Source: Amycolatopsis rubida
GTDB lineage: Bacteria; Actinomycetota; Actinomycetes; Mycobacteriales; Pseudonocardiaceae
DNA length: 64,000 nt
Assembly: GCF_900115345.1 (NCBI RefSeq)
Contig: NZ_FOWC01000016.1
Span: forward strand, 124,001-188,000
Direction: 5' to 3'
Of the stretch, positions 16,077 to 24,224 are shown one piece after another (the first letter of the stretch is position 1; each line of letters starts with the position of its first letter). A program made the translations under genes and the position numbers. The notes beneath the pieces are model-generated. The model did no database searches, was not told the DNA's origin, and was given only the letters and a program-made list of their open reading frames with translations.

Positions 16077-17246
16077 GTGCCCCCAGCCGTCTTCGTGCTC
16101 GGCCTCAGCATCTTCGCACTGGGCACCTCCGAGTTCATGATCACCGGCCTCCTCCCCGGAATGGCCACTGACCTCGGCGTAACCGTCCCCGACGCAGGCC
16201 TGCTGATCTCCGCCTTCGCCGCGGGCATGGTCGTCGGCGCCCCCTTGCTGGCAGTCGGCACGATCCGCCTCCCCCGGCGAACCACCCTGCTGGGACTCCT
16301 AGCCGTCTTCAGCACCGCACACGTCCTCGGCGCAATCTCCGGCGGCTACGCCCTCCTCTTCGCCACCCGTATCATCAGCGCGGTCGCCTGCGCCGGTTTC
16401 TGGGCCGTAGCCGCCGCGACCACGGTCAACCTCGTCCCGGAAGCCCGGCGTGGGCAAGCACTCGCGGTACTGGTCGGCGGACTCACAGTCGCAAATGTCG
16501 TAGGCGTCCCCGCAGGCACACTGCTCGGGCAGCACGCAGGCTGGCGCAGCGCCTTCTGGGCCGTGGCCGCGCTGACCGTCATCGCCGCCATCGCCGTCCT
16601 GCTGTCGGTCCCCCGCGCCACCAAGGAAACCCAAGCGCCACGGATCGCCGAAGAACTAAGGGTATTCCGCCGCAGCCGGCTATGGCTCGCACTAGGTGTG
16701 ATCGCGCTGCTGCAGGCAATGGTGTTCGCGACATTCAGCTACCTAGCTCCCCTGCTCGTCTCCGTAGCAGGATTGCCCGAATCCGCCGTGCCGGTGGTGC
16801 TGGCGCTCTTCGGCGGCGGCGCGGTAATCGGGATCTACGCTGGCGGCAAGCTAGCTGACAAGCACCCGTTCGCGACGCTTTACGGCAGCCTAGGCATCGC
16901 CCTAGCCGCTCTCGTCGCGCTCGCCTTCGCAACCAACCCCGTCGTAGCAGTGACCGCCGTACTCGTCCTCGGCGCCGCTGGATTCGCGGCGAACCCGGCC
17001 CTCAATGTGCGCGCGTACGCCGCAGCGGGCGGCACCTCAACCCTCGTCGGCGCGAGCACGACCTCCGCATTCAATGTCGGAAACACCGCGGGCCCCTGGC
17101 TGGGCGGCACGACGATCAGCGCCGGGATGGGCTTCTCCAGCGTGGCGTGGGTAAGCGTCGCACTCGGAGCGCTCGCGCTGGCCGCCCTCACCTTCGCGCT
17201 GCGCCTGCACCAGCGCGACATCGCGCCGAACCCAGTGGCCGTCTAA
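16077..17246 (+). CDS. Cmx/CmrA-like MFS efflux transporter
   Basis: Twelve-helix MFS protein of 389 aa. Its start (VPPAVFVLGLSIFALGTSEFMITG) and motifs PDAGLLISAFAAGMVVGAP, LVGGLTVANVVGVPAGTLLG and GWRSAFWAV are those of the actinobacterial Cmx/CmrA chloramphenicol-efflux group. GTG 16077 was chosen because the upstream extension is repeat sequence and AGAAAGAGAG precedes it. The preceding TetR gene is the likely controller. A strong hairpin follows the stop. True substrate range is unknown. Confidence 0.85.
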   Translation: MPPAVFVLGLSIFALGTSEFMITGLLPGMATDLGVTVPDAGLLISAFAAGMVVGAPLLAVGTIRLPRRTTLLGLLAVFSTAHVLGAISGGYALLFATRIISAVACAGFWAVAAATTVNLVPEARRGQALAVLVGGLTVANVVGVPAGTLLGQHAGWRSAFWAVAALTVIAAIAVLLSVPRATKETQAPRIAEELRVFRRSRLWLALGVIALLQAMVFATFSYLAPLLVSVAGLPESAVPVVLALFGGGAVIGIYAGGKLADKHPFATLYGSLGIALAALVALAFATNPVVAVTAVLVLGAAGFAANPALNVRAYAAAGGTSTLVGASTTSAFNVGNTAGPWLGGTTISAGMGFSSVAWVSVALGALALAALTFALRLHQRDIAPNPVAV

Positions 17247-17250
17247 AAGA

Positions 17251-17286
17251 GAACGGCCCCGCGGGAGCATTCCCGCGGGGCCGTTC
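17251..17286. terminator. Strong hairpin terminator between MFS gene and inhA
   Basis: A perfect 16-bp G+C-rich stem (17251-17266 with 17271-17286) has a four-base GCAT loop. It lies four bases after the MFS stop and ten before the inhA stop, so it serves both convergent genes. Confidence 0.9.
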
Positions 17287-17296
17287 CACACCAAGC

Positions 17297-18067
17297 TCAG
17301 ATGCCGAGCGCGTGCACGCCGCCGTCGACCATGATCATCGAACCGGTGGTGGCGGGCAGCCAGTCGGACAGCACGGCGCACACCGTCTTGGCGGTCGGCT
17401 CCGGGTCCGCGGAGTCCCAGCCGAGCGGCGCGCGGTCGCCCCAGCCGGCTTCGAGTTCGCCGAAGCCGGGGATGGACTTCGCGGCCATCGTCTTCATCGG
17501 GCCTGCGCTGACCAGGTTGACCCGGATGCCCTGCGGGCCCAGTTCCTTGGCCAGGTAGCGGTTCACCGACTCCAGCGCGGCCTTCGCGACGCCCATCCAG
17601 TTGTAGACCGGCCACGCGACACGCGCGTCGAAGTCCATGCCGACGATCGAGGCGCCGCGGCCGAGCAGCGGCAGCGTCGCGACGGCGAGCGCCTTGAACG
17701 AGAACGCCGAGACGTCCACCGCGACCTTCACGTCGTCGCTGGGGGCGTCCAGGAACGGCGCGCCGAGGCAGCTCTGCGGCGCGAAGCCGATCGAGTGCAG
17801 CACGCCGTCGAGGCCGTCGACGTGCTCGCGGACGCGGTCGGCGAGCGAGTCGAGGTGCTCCTGGTTGGTGACGTCCAGTTCCAGCACCGGGGCGGGCTCG
17901 GGCAGCCGCTTGGCGATGCGCTCCACCAGCGACAGCCGTCCGAAACCGGTGAGCACGACCTTCGCGCCCTCCTGCTGGGCGATGCGGGCCGCGTGGAACG
18001 CCAGCGAGGCGTCGGTGATGACGCCGGTGATCAGCAGCCGCTTGCCTTCGAGCAATCCGGGCAACAC
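17297..18067 (-). CDS. inhA: Enoyl-[ACP] reductase (NADH), InhA-type
   Basis: Short-chain dehydrogenase-like enoyl reductase of about 256 aa that performs the last reduction of FAS-II elongation. It has the FabI/InhA nucleotide motif LLITGVITDASLAF, the active-site YNWMGVAKAALESVNRYLA (Tyr-x6-Lys), GMDFDARVAWP and the C-terminal LPATTGSMIMVDGGVHA. GTG 18067 is annotated, but TTG 18064 gives MPGLLEGKR, which aligns with the M. tuberculosis start MTGLLDGKR, and has better spacing from GGAGG. It follows fabG by 36 bases in the conserved fabG1-inhA operon and is the family targeted by isoniazid and triclosan. Confidence 0.95.
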   Translation of the reverse strand: MLPGLLEGKRLLITGVITDASLAFHAARIAQQEGAKVVLTGFGRLSLVERIAKRLPEPAPVLELDVTNQEHLDSLADRVREHVDGLDGVLHSIGFAPQSCLGAPFLDAPSDDVKVAVDVSAFSFKALAVATLPLLGRGASIVGMDFDARVAWPVYNWMGVAKAALESVNRYLAKELGPQGIRVNLVSAGPMKTMAAKSIPGFGELEAGWGDRAPLGWDSADPEPTAKTVCAVLSDWLPATTGSMIMVDGGVHALGI

Positions 18068-18103
18068 GTCCTCCAGGTCGTGGATGGTTCTTCTCGGGAA
18101 AGG

Positions 18104-18808
18104 TCAGTGGCCGAGGCCGAGGCCGCCGTCGACGGGCAGCACCGCGCCGTTGACGTAGCCCGCCTCGTCCGAGGACAGGTACCGAACCGCGGCGGCGATC
18201 TCGGCCGGTTCGGCGTAGCGGCCGGACGGGACGTTGGCGAGGATCTCCTTGCGCCGGTCCTCGCTCAGCGCGTCGGTCATGTCGGTGTGCACGAAACCGG
18301 GCGCGACCACGTTGGCGGTGATGTTGCGCGAGCCCAGCTCCCGTGCGAGCGAACGCGCGAAGCCGACCAGTCCCGCCTTCGAGGCGGCGTAGTTCGCCTG
18401 CCCGGCCGAGCCGGAGAGGCCCACCACGGACGAGATGAACACGAACCGGCCCCAGCGGGCGCGCAGCATGCCGCGCGAGGCCCGCTTGGCGACGCGGAAC
18501 GCCCCGGTGAGGTTCGCGTTCAGCACGCGCTCGAACTGCTCTTCCGACATCCGCATGAGCAGGGTGTCGTCGGTGAGCCCGGCGTTGGACACCAGGACCT
18601 CCACCGGTCCCTGCTGCTCCTCCACGAGCTTGAACGCCGTGTCCACCTGCTCGGCGTCGGTGACGTCGGCCCGCACGCCGAAAAGCCCCTCCGGCGCGCC
18701 GGACCCGCGGTGCGTCACCGCGACCCGGTGGCCCTGCTCCGCGAGGTCGCGGGCGATCGCCAGCCCGATGCCCCGGTTGCCGCCGGTGACCAAGACCGAC
18801 CGTCCCAC
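18104..18808 (-). CDS. fabG1: 3-oxoacyl-[ACP] reductase FabG1 (MabA-like)
   Basis: SDR enzyme of 234 aa that reduces 3-oxoacyl-ACP with NADPH in FAS-II. It shows the cofactor motif TGGNRGIGLAIA (residues 8-19), NAG in LVSNAGLTDD, the catalytic Ser-Tyr-Lys set in SSVVGLSGSAGQANYAASKAG, and the C-terminal VNGAVLPVDGGLGLGH. GTG 18808 is preferred because GGAGAA lies just upstream and the N-terminus matches MabA. It forms an operon with inhA; the upstream gap faces the divergent transporter gene. Confidence 0.94.
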   Translation of the reverse strand: MGRSVLVTGGNRGIGLAIARDLAEQGHRVAVTHRGSGAPEGLFGVRADVTDAEQVDTAFKLVEEQQGPVEVLVSNAGLTDDTLLMRMSEEQFERVLNANLTGAFRVAKRASRGMLRARWGRFVFISSVVGLSGSAGQANYAASKAGLVGFARSLARELGSRNITANVVAPGFVHTDMTDALSEDRRKEILANVPSGRYAEPAEIAAAVRYLSSDEAGYVNGAVLPVDGGLGLGH

Positions 18809-18975
18809 TGCGTTCTCCTCGTCGTCTTCGCGGTTGCGCCCGCCTGAGGCTATCGGCTGCGCTGACCGGCGGCGCACCCGGCACTCCCGTCCTAAGCGAC
18901 GGTAAGGAACCGCGCCTCGACCTTGCTGGTTACTGCCCGGTTGGTCACCGTGAGTCGCGACACAGGAGGTCAAGG

Positions 18976-20298
18976 ATGACTACCCGGATCCAGGACGCCG
19001 GCTCGGCGCGGGACGAGCGGCGCGTGGTCGGCAACGTGCTGCGCGGCTCGATCGGAAATCTCGTCGAGTGGTACGACTGGTACGCCTATTCGGCGTTCAC
19101 CGTCTACTTCGCGAAGGCGTTCTTCCCCGGCGGCGATGCCACGGCGCAGTTCCTCAACACCGCCGCGGTGTTCGCGGTCGGATTCCTCATGCGGCCGCTC
19201 GGCGGCTGGCTGCTCGGCCGGTTCGCCGACCGCTACGGCCGCCGTTCCGCGCTCGTGCTGTCGGTTTCGATGATGGCGTGCGGTTCGCTGCTCATCGCGG
19301 TGACGCCGGGCTACTCGGCGATCGGCATCGCGGCACCGATCCTGCTGGTGTTTTCCCGGCTGCTGCAAGGGCTTTCGGTCGGCGGCGAGTACTCCACCTC
19401 GGCGACGTACCTGTCCGAGGTGGCCACTCCCGGCAAGCGCGGGTTCTACTCCAGCTTCCAGTACGTGACGCTCGTCGGCGGGCAGCTGCTCGCGCTGGGG
19501 CTGCAGCTGATCCTGCAGAGCGTGCTCACCGACAAGCAGATGGGCGACTGGGGCTGGCGGATCGCGTTCGTCGTCGGCGCGCTCGCGGCGGTGATCGTGA
19601 TGGCGCTGCGGCGGTCGATGGACGAGTCCGAGAGCTACCAGCGGGTCACCGAAGGGGCCGAGACCGGCAAGGGCGAGCGCGGCACGCTGCGCCAGCTCGT
19701 GAAGTACCCGCGGGAGATCCTGCTCGTCGTCGGCCTGACGCTCGGCGGCACGGTCGCGTTCTACACCTACGCCACCTACACGCAGAAGTTCCTGGAGAAC
19801 ACCGCGCACATCCCCCGGCGCACAGTCACCGTGATCATGTTCGTCGCGCTGCTGATCTTCGCGATTTTGCAGCCGCTGGCCGGACGGCTCTCGGACCGGA
19901 TCGGCCGGCGGAAGCTGCTGATGTTCTTCGGCGTCGCGGGAACCTTGCTGACGGTGCCGATCATGACCCTGATGGCACGCACCAGCCAGCCGTTCCTCGC
20001 CTTCCTGCTGCTGCTCGGCGCGCTGGTGATCGTGACCGGCTACACCTCGATCAACGCGATCGTGAAGGCCGAGCTGTTCCCGACGCGGATCCGCGCGATC
20101 GGCGTCGGCCTGCCCTACGCGCTCACCGTCGCGATCTTCGGCGGGACGGCCGAGCTGATCGCCCAGGCGCTGAAGAAGGCAGGTCACGAATCGCTCTTCT
20201 TCTGGTACGTCGCGGGTTGCGTCCTCGTGTCGCTCGTCGTGTACGCGACAATGCGGGAAACTTCGCGTTCGTCCGCCCTCGAACGCGGCGAGGACTGA
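18976..20298 (+). CDS. MHS-type MFS transporter (KgtP/ProP-like carboxylate or osmolyte symporter)
   Basis: Metabolite:H+ symporter of 440 aa with twelve helices. Family motifs are GSIGNLVEWYDWYAYSAFTVYF at the first helix, GRFADRYGRRSAL in loop 2-3, the LLQGLSVGGEYSTSATYLSE stretch and the second-half GRLSDRIGRRKLL. It resembles alpha-ketoglutarate (KgtP) and dicarboxylate members; the exact solute is not readable. ATG 18976 follows AGGAGG. It heads an operon with a two-component system and a TAXI lipoprotein, implying that the pair senses the transported compound. Confidence 0.88.
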   Translation: MTTRIQDAGSARDERRVVGNVLRGSIGNLVEWYDWYAYSAFTVYFAKAFFPGGDATAQFLNTAAVFAVGFLMRPLGGWLLGRFADRYGRRSALVLSVSMMACGSLLIAVTPGYSAIGIAAPILLVFSRLLQGLSVGGEYSTSATYLSEVATPGKRGFYSSFQYVTLVGGQLLALGLQLILQSVLTDKQMGDWGWRIAFVVGALAAVIVMALRRSMDESESYQRVTEGAETGKGERGTLRQLVKYPREILLVVGLTLGGTVAFYTYATYTQKFLENTAHIPRRTVTVIMFVALLIFAILQPLAGRLSDRIGRRKLLMFFGVAGTLLTVPIMTLMARTSQPFLAFLLLLGALVIVTGYTSINAIVKAELFPTRIRAIGVGLPYALTVAIFGGTAELIAQALKKAGHESLFFWYVAGCVLVSLVVYATMRETSRSSALERGED

Positions 20299-20312
20299 TC
20301 GGGAGGACGGCC

Positions 20313-20978
20313 GTGCGCGTGCTGCTCGTGGAGGACGACATCGGGGTCGCCCGGGCACTCGCCGAAACGCTGCAGGCGCACGGCCATTCCGTCACCGCGG
20401 TCGGCCGCGGCTCGGACGCCCTCACCCGGCACCGGGACTCGGACCTGCTGCTTCTCGACCTCGGCCTGCCGGATCTCGACGGGCTGGACGTGCTGCGCAA
20501 GATCCGCCAGGTGTCTCCGGTGCCGGTCATCGTGCTGACCGCGCGCGACGACGAGCGTTCGGTCGTGCGCGCGCTGCGCTTCGGCGCGGACGACTACCTG
20601 GCGAAACCGGTGCGGATGGCGGAGTTGCTGGCCCGGATGGACGCGGTGGCGCGGCGGGCGGGCGGCTCCGCCCCCGCGCCGAAGGACCCGGTGGTGCAGA
20701 TCGAGGACGTCGAGATCGATCTGGGCGCGCGCCGGGTCGTGGTCGGCGGCCGCGACATCGGGCTGACCACGAAGGAATTCGCGGTGCTGGCAGTGCTCGC
20801 CGCGCGGCCCGGCACCGCGGTGAGCCGCCAGCAGCTGATGGACGAGGTGTGGGGCGACGCGTACCTCGCCGTTTCCCGCTCGCTCGACGTCCACATGACG
20901 CAGCTGCGCGCGAAACTCGACCGGCCCGGCCTGCTCACCACGATCCGCGGCTTCGGCTACCGGCTCGGCCGGAGCTGA
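20313..20978 (+). CDS. OmpR-family response regulator
   Basis: Response regulator of 221 aa with a receiver domain (acidic pocket VEDD near residue 7, phospho-acceptor Asp50 in LLLLDLGLPDLDG, and DDYLAKPV with the conserved Lys) and an OmpR/PhoB winged helix (LTTKEFAVLAVLAARPGTAV, then DVHMTQLRAKLDRPGLLTTI). The GTG start at 20313 has GGGAGGA upstream. It lies 14 bases after the transporter gene and three before the kinase, in the TctD/TctE-like layout of tricarboxylate regulation. Confidence 0.92.
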   Translation: MRVLLVEDDIGVARALAETLQAHGHSVTAVGRGSDALTRHRDSDLLLLDLGLPDLDGLDVLRKIRQVSPVPVIVLTARDDERSVVRALRFGADDYLAKPVRMAELLARMDAVARRAGGSAPAPKDPVVQIEDVEIDLGARRVVVGGRDIGLTTKEFAVLAVLAARPGTAVSRQQLMDEVWGDAYLAVSRSLDVHMTQLRAKLDRPGLLTTIRGFGYRLGRS

Positions 20979-20981
20979 TCG

Positions 20982-22370
20982 GTGCGCACTCGCCTGCTGG
21001 CTGTCCTGGTCACCCTCGCGCTCGCCGTCGTGGCGGCGTTCGCGGTTCCGCTGCTGTCCGCGACCGCTGATCAGCGGACCCAGCAGCTGGTGATTTCGCG
21101 CAGCAGCGACGTCGACCGCTTCGTGGTGCTCGCGCAACAGGCCGTCGATTCCGGCGACGCGACCGCGTTGAACGCCGACGCGCGGCAGTATTCGTCGTTA
21201 TACAGCGAAGGCGTGCTGATCGTCGACGCGCAGCGGCAGCCGCTGGTCGAGACCGGCGGCCTGACCGGCAGTGATCCCGGCGCGCGGACCGTCATCGAGG
21301 CGACGCTGCGGAACGAGCCGGAGGCGCCGGTCGAGCGGATCCGGCCGTGGTCGGACGACCCGGTGCTGTTCGCGCGCCCGGTCGGCACCGGGACGCGGGT
21401 GTCCGGCGTGGTCCTGCTGCGTGCTTCGGTGACCGCCGCGGCGTCGGACGTCGGAGCGGCGTGGAGCGCGATCGCGGCCGGGGCGATGGTGGTCGCGGCG
21501 CTGTTCGTGTTGCTCGCGGTCCTGCTGTCGCGGTGGATGGTGCGACCGCTGGTGGAGCTGGAAACCGGCGTGCTGGCGGTCGCGGGCGGACGCCGGGCGC
21601 AGGTGCCGGAACGGTCCGGGCCGCGCGAACTGCGGTCGCTCGCGGCGTCGGTGAACCGGATGTCCGACGCGGTGGTCGAATCGGCGAACCAGCAGCAGCG
21701 GCTCGTCGCGGACACCTCGCACCAGCTGCGGAACCCGATGGCCGCGCTCCGGCTGCGGCTCGACCTGCTCGGCACCGAAGTCCGGAACCGCCCGGCTTAC
21801 GAGGCCACGGTGGCGGAAGTCGAACGCCTGGAACGGATTCTCGACGGCCTGCTCGCCCTGGCCACCGCGGAAAGCACCGCGACCCGGCTGGCCGCGCGCG
21901 CCGACGACGAGCCCGCTGATCTGGCGGCCGTCGTGGCGGAACGGGTCGACGCGTGGCGGTTGTCCGCCGACGAAGCCGGCGCGACCCTCGTGCCGTGCGA
22001 AGTGCATACTGAGCCGCTGCTGGTGCGCACGCCGGAAAGCGAACTGGCGCAGATTCTCGACGTCCTGCTGGACAACGCCGTCCACCACGCCGGTCAGGGA
22101 GCGACCATCACCGCCGCTTGGGAGTCCGCTCCGGACAGTGTCACGCTGATCGTCGCCGACGACGGCCCCGGTCTCCCGCCGGAGGACCTCGCCAGGGCCA
22201 CCGAACGGTTCTGGCGCGCGGGCGGCGACGGCGCACCCCGCGGAACCGGTCTCGGACTGGCTATCGCCCGGGAGCAAACCCGTGCCCGGGGCGGGGTTCT
22301 GGAGCTGCGCGCGGTCGAACCGCACGGCCTGCAAGTCCGGATCACGCTGCCCGCGGCGGTGACGCCGTGA
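20982..22370 (+). CDS. Sensor histidine kinase
   Basis: Membrane kinase of 462 aa. A first transmembrane helix (about residues 5-27) and a second (about 160-185) flank an extracytoplasmic sensor of some 130 residues. HAMP follows, then the H-box VADTSHQLRNPMAALRLRLD with the phosphorylated His, the N-box ILDVLLDNAVHHA, and the G-boxes DDGPGLP and GTGLGLAIAREQ. It overlaps the following TAXI lipoprotein gene by four bases (GTGA), suggesting tight stoichiometry with it. Confidence 0.92.
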   Translation: MRTRLLAVLVTLALAVVAAFAVPLLSATADQRTQQLVISRSSDVDRFVVLAQQAVDSGDATALNADARQYSSLYSEGVLIVDAQRQPLVETGGLTGSDPGARTVIEATLRNEPEAPVERIRPWSDDPVLFARPVGTGTRVSGVVLLRASVTAAASDVGAAWSAIAAGAMVVAALFVLLAVLLSRWMVRPLVELETGVLAVAGGRRAQVPERSGPRELRSLAASVNRMSDAVVESANQQQRLVADTSHQLRNPMAALRLRLDLLGTEVRNRPAYEATVAEVERLERILDGLLALATAESTATRLAARADDEPADLAAVVAERVDAWRLSADEAGATLVPCEVHTEPLLVRTPESELAQILDVLLDNAVHHAGQGATITAAWESAPDSVTLIVADDGPGLPPEDLARATERFWRAGGDGAPRGTGLGLAIAREQTRARGGVLELRAVEPHGLQVRITLPAAVTP

Positions 22371-23308
22371 CGGTCACCCGCCGCGCCGCGATCCTCGGCG
22401 GCCTCGCCCTGACACTCGCCGCCTGCGCCGACGCCTACCGCGGCCCGGACCGGAAGATCACCATCGCCTCCGGCGAATCCGGCGGCTTCTACCTGGCCTT
22501 CGCCGAAGTCCTGGCCGCCGAGCTGTCGCGCGCGGAACCGCGGCTGCACTGCAGTGCGCTCCCCACCGAGGCGAGCGTCGAGAACGTGCAACGCGTCCAG
22601 GACGGAACGGCCGACTTCGGCCTGGCGCTCGCCGACGTGGCGCAATCCGCGAGCACCGGCGGCCCGCCGTTCGGGAAACCCGTTCCGCTGCAAGCACTCG
22701 GCCGCGTCTACGAGAACTACCTCCAGCTGGTCGTCCGCGCCGAGGACCAGCTCACCGACCTGCGCTCACTGGCCGGACGCCCGATCTCGGTCGGCGCGAG
22801 CCGCTCCGGCGCCGCGCAATTGGGCGAACGGGTCTTCGCCGCGAGCGGCATCCCGGTCCAAGCCCAGCACCTGCCGCTGAACGACGCGGTCGCCGCCCTG
22901 CACGACCGCCGGATCGACGCGTTCCTCTGGTCCGGCGGCATCCCGACGCCCGCCCTCGCCGACCTCAACCGCACGGTGCCGCTCTCGCTCATCCCGCTGA
23001 CGTCGGTGCTCCCCCAGCTGCGGAAGGCGTACGGGCCGCTGTACGAGCAGGTGCAGGTGCCCGCCGGGGCTTATCGCGGGGTTGGCGCGCTCGGCACGAT
23101 CGGGGTGGCGAATCTGCTGGTCTGCTCGCCTAAACTGCCCTTCGACGTCGCCGCGGCGGTGGTCCGGGTGCTTGCGGGGCGTGCTGCCGAACTCGTGCCT
23201 GCGCAGGCGGTCGGGACGCAGTTCCTGGACGTGCGGACGCTCATCGGCACCCAGCCGGTGCCCCTGCATCGCGGCGCGGCCGACACCTACCGCGCACTCC
23301 ACGGCTGA
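22367..23308 (+). CDS. TAXI-family solute-binding lipoprotein
   Basis: Protein of 313 aa in the TRAP-associated extracytoplasmic immunogenic (TAXI) family. It has a lipoprotein signal ending LALTLAACAD (lipobox LAAC, Cys near residue 21) preceded by TRRAAILGG, the ligand fold start ITIASGESGGFYLAFAEVLA, and DLRSLAGRPISVGASRSGA. TAXI proteins bind small carboxylates such as glutamate or glutamine. No TRAP membrane subunit is nearby. The gene overlaps the kinase stop, so it may act as an extracellular sensing component for the kinase or deliver ligand to the MHS transporter (inference). Confidence 0.87.
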   Translation: MTVTRRAAILGGLALTLAACADAYRGPDRKITIASGESGGFYLAFAEVLAAELSRAEPRLHCSALPTEASVENVQRVQDGTADFGLALADVAQSASTGGPPFGKPVPLQALGRVYENYLQLVVRAEDQLTDLRSLAGRPISVGASRSGAAQLGERVFAASGIPVQAQHLPLNDAVAALHDRRIDAFLWSGGIPTPALADLNRTVPLSLIPLTSVLPQLRKAYGPLYEQVQVPAGAYRGVGALGTIGVANLLVCSPKLPFDVAAAVVRVLAGRAAELVPAQAVGTQFLDVRTLIGTQPVPLHRGAADTYRALHG

Positions 23309-23312
23309 TCGC

Positions 23313-23318
23313 TAGATT
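23313..23318 (+). promoter_or_regulatory. -10 box of a leaderless thioesterase transcript
   Basis: TAGATT lies six bases before the GTG start at 23325, with no Shine-Dalgarno between, the classic actinobacterial leaderless arrangement. It indicates that the thioesterase-trmL pair has its own promoter, separate from the sensor operon. Confidence 0.5.
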
Positions 23319-23324
23319 GGTCAG

Positions 23325-23750
23325 GTGACCGAACGCCGCCCTCTCGCCGAAATGCCCCTGCGCGTGCGCTACCACGAATGCGACGCCCAAGGCATCGTCT
23401 TCAACGCGCACTACCTGGCCTACGCGGACATGGCGGCGTTCGAGGTGGAAAGAGCGCTCTTCGGTTCGCACGACGCGCTGCTCGCCACCGGGGTCGACGT
23501 GGTGGTCGCCGAGTCGAACCTGCGGTATTTCGCGCCGTGCCGCTTCGACGACGAGCTGGTGGTCTCGGTGTATCTGGCGCACCTGGGCACCACGTCGATG
23601 CAGTTCGAGCTGGAGGTCCGCCGCGGCGACACGGTGACGACCGAGATCCGGCTGCGGTACGTGTTCGTCGACACCGAGAGCTACCGCAAAGCGGAACCGC
23701 CGCCGGAAGTGCGCGCGGCTTACGCGAAGTACCTTCCCGGGGCGGCGTGA
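23325..23750 (+). CDS. Acyl-CoA thioesterase, 4HBT/YbgC type
   Basis: Hot-dog-fold thioesterase of 141 aa. The diagnostic stretch is LRVRYHECDAQGIVFNAHYL, in which the Asp of ECDAQGIVFN is the catalytic residue of 4-hydroxybenzoyl-CoA-thioesterase-like enzymes, followed by the helix YADMAAFEVERALF. It hydrolyses short or aromatic acyl-CoA esters in the cytoplasm; the substrate here is unknown. It has its own -10 box and overlaps a potential start of trmL. Confidence 0.9.
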   Translation: MTERRPLAEMPLRVRYHECDAQGIVFNAHYLAYADMAAFEVERALFGSHDALLATGVDVVVAESNLRYFAPCRFDDELVVSVYLAHLGTTSMQFELEVRRGDTVTTEIRLRYVFVDTESYRKAEPPPEVRAAYAKYLPGAA

Positions 23751-23758
23751 GGCGTCCC

Positions 23759-24220
23759 GTGTTCCGAGTGTTGTTCTACCGCCCCGAAATCCCGCCCAAC
23801 ACCGGCAACGCGATCCGGCTGGCCGCGAACACCGGATGCGAGCTGCACCTGGTCGAACCGCTGGGGTTCACCTTGGAGGACAAGCAGCTCCGCCGCGCCG
23901 GGCTCGATTACCACGACCTCGCACGGGTCCACGTGCATGCCGATCTGGCCGCGGCGTGGGAGGCCTTGCTGCCGTCGAAGGTGTATGCGTTCAGTGCCGC
24001 GGCGACCCGGCTGTACGCGGATGTTTCCTACGCGCCAGGGGATGTGCTGATGTTCGGGCCGGAGTCGGCCGGGCTGCCGGACGAGGTTCAGCACGCGCCG
24101 GAGGTCACCGACCGGCTGCGGCTGCCGATGCTGCCCAACAACCGGTCGCTGAACCTGGCGAACACCGCCGCCATCGCCGTCTACGAGGGCTGGCGGCAGA
24201 ACGGCTTCGCCGCGCCGTGA
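23759..24220 (+). CDS. trmL: tRNA (cytidine/uridine-34-2'-O)-methyltransferase
   Basis: SPOUT-class methyltransferase of 153 aa that methylates the ribose of the wobble base in leucine tRNAs. It begins FRVLFYRPEIPPNTGNAIR and carries TGCELHLVEPLGF and the SAM-binding knot formed by MFGPESAGLP and LPMLPNNRSLNLANTAAI. GTG 23759 is preferred over the overlapping GTG 23747 because it fits the family start and has GAGG six bases upstream. It ends four bases from the convergent VWA gene. Confidence 0.9.
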   Translation: MFRVLFYRPEIPPNTGNAIRLAANTGCELHLVEPLGFTLEDKQLRRAGLDYHDLARVHVHADLAAAWEALLPSKVYAFSAAATRLYADVSYAPGDVLMFGPESAGLPDEVQHAPEVTDRLRLPMLPNNRSLNLANTAAIAVYEGWRQNGFAAP

Positions 24221-24224
24221 ACGA

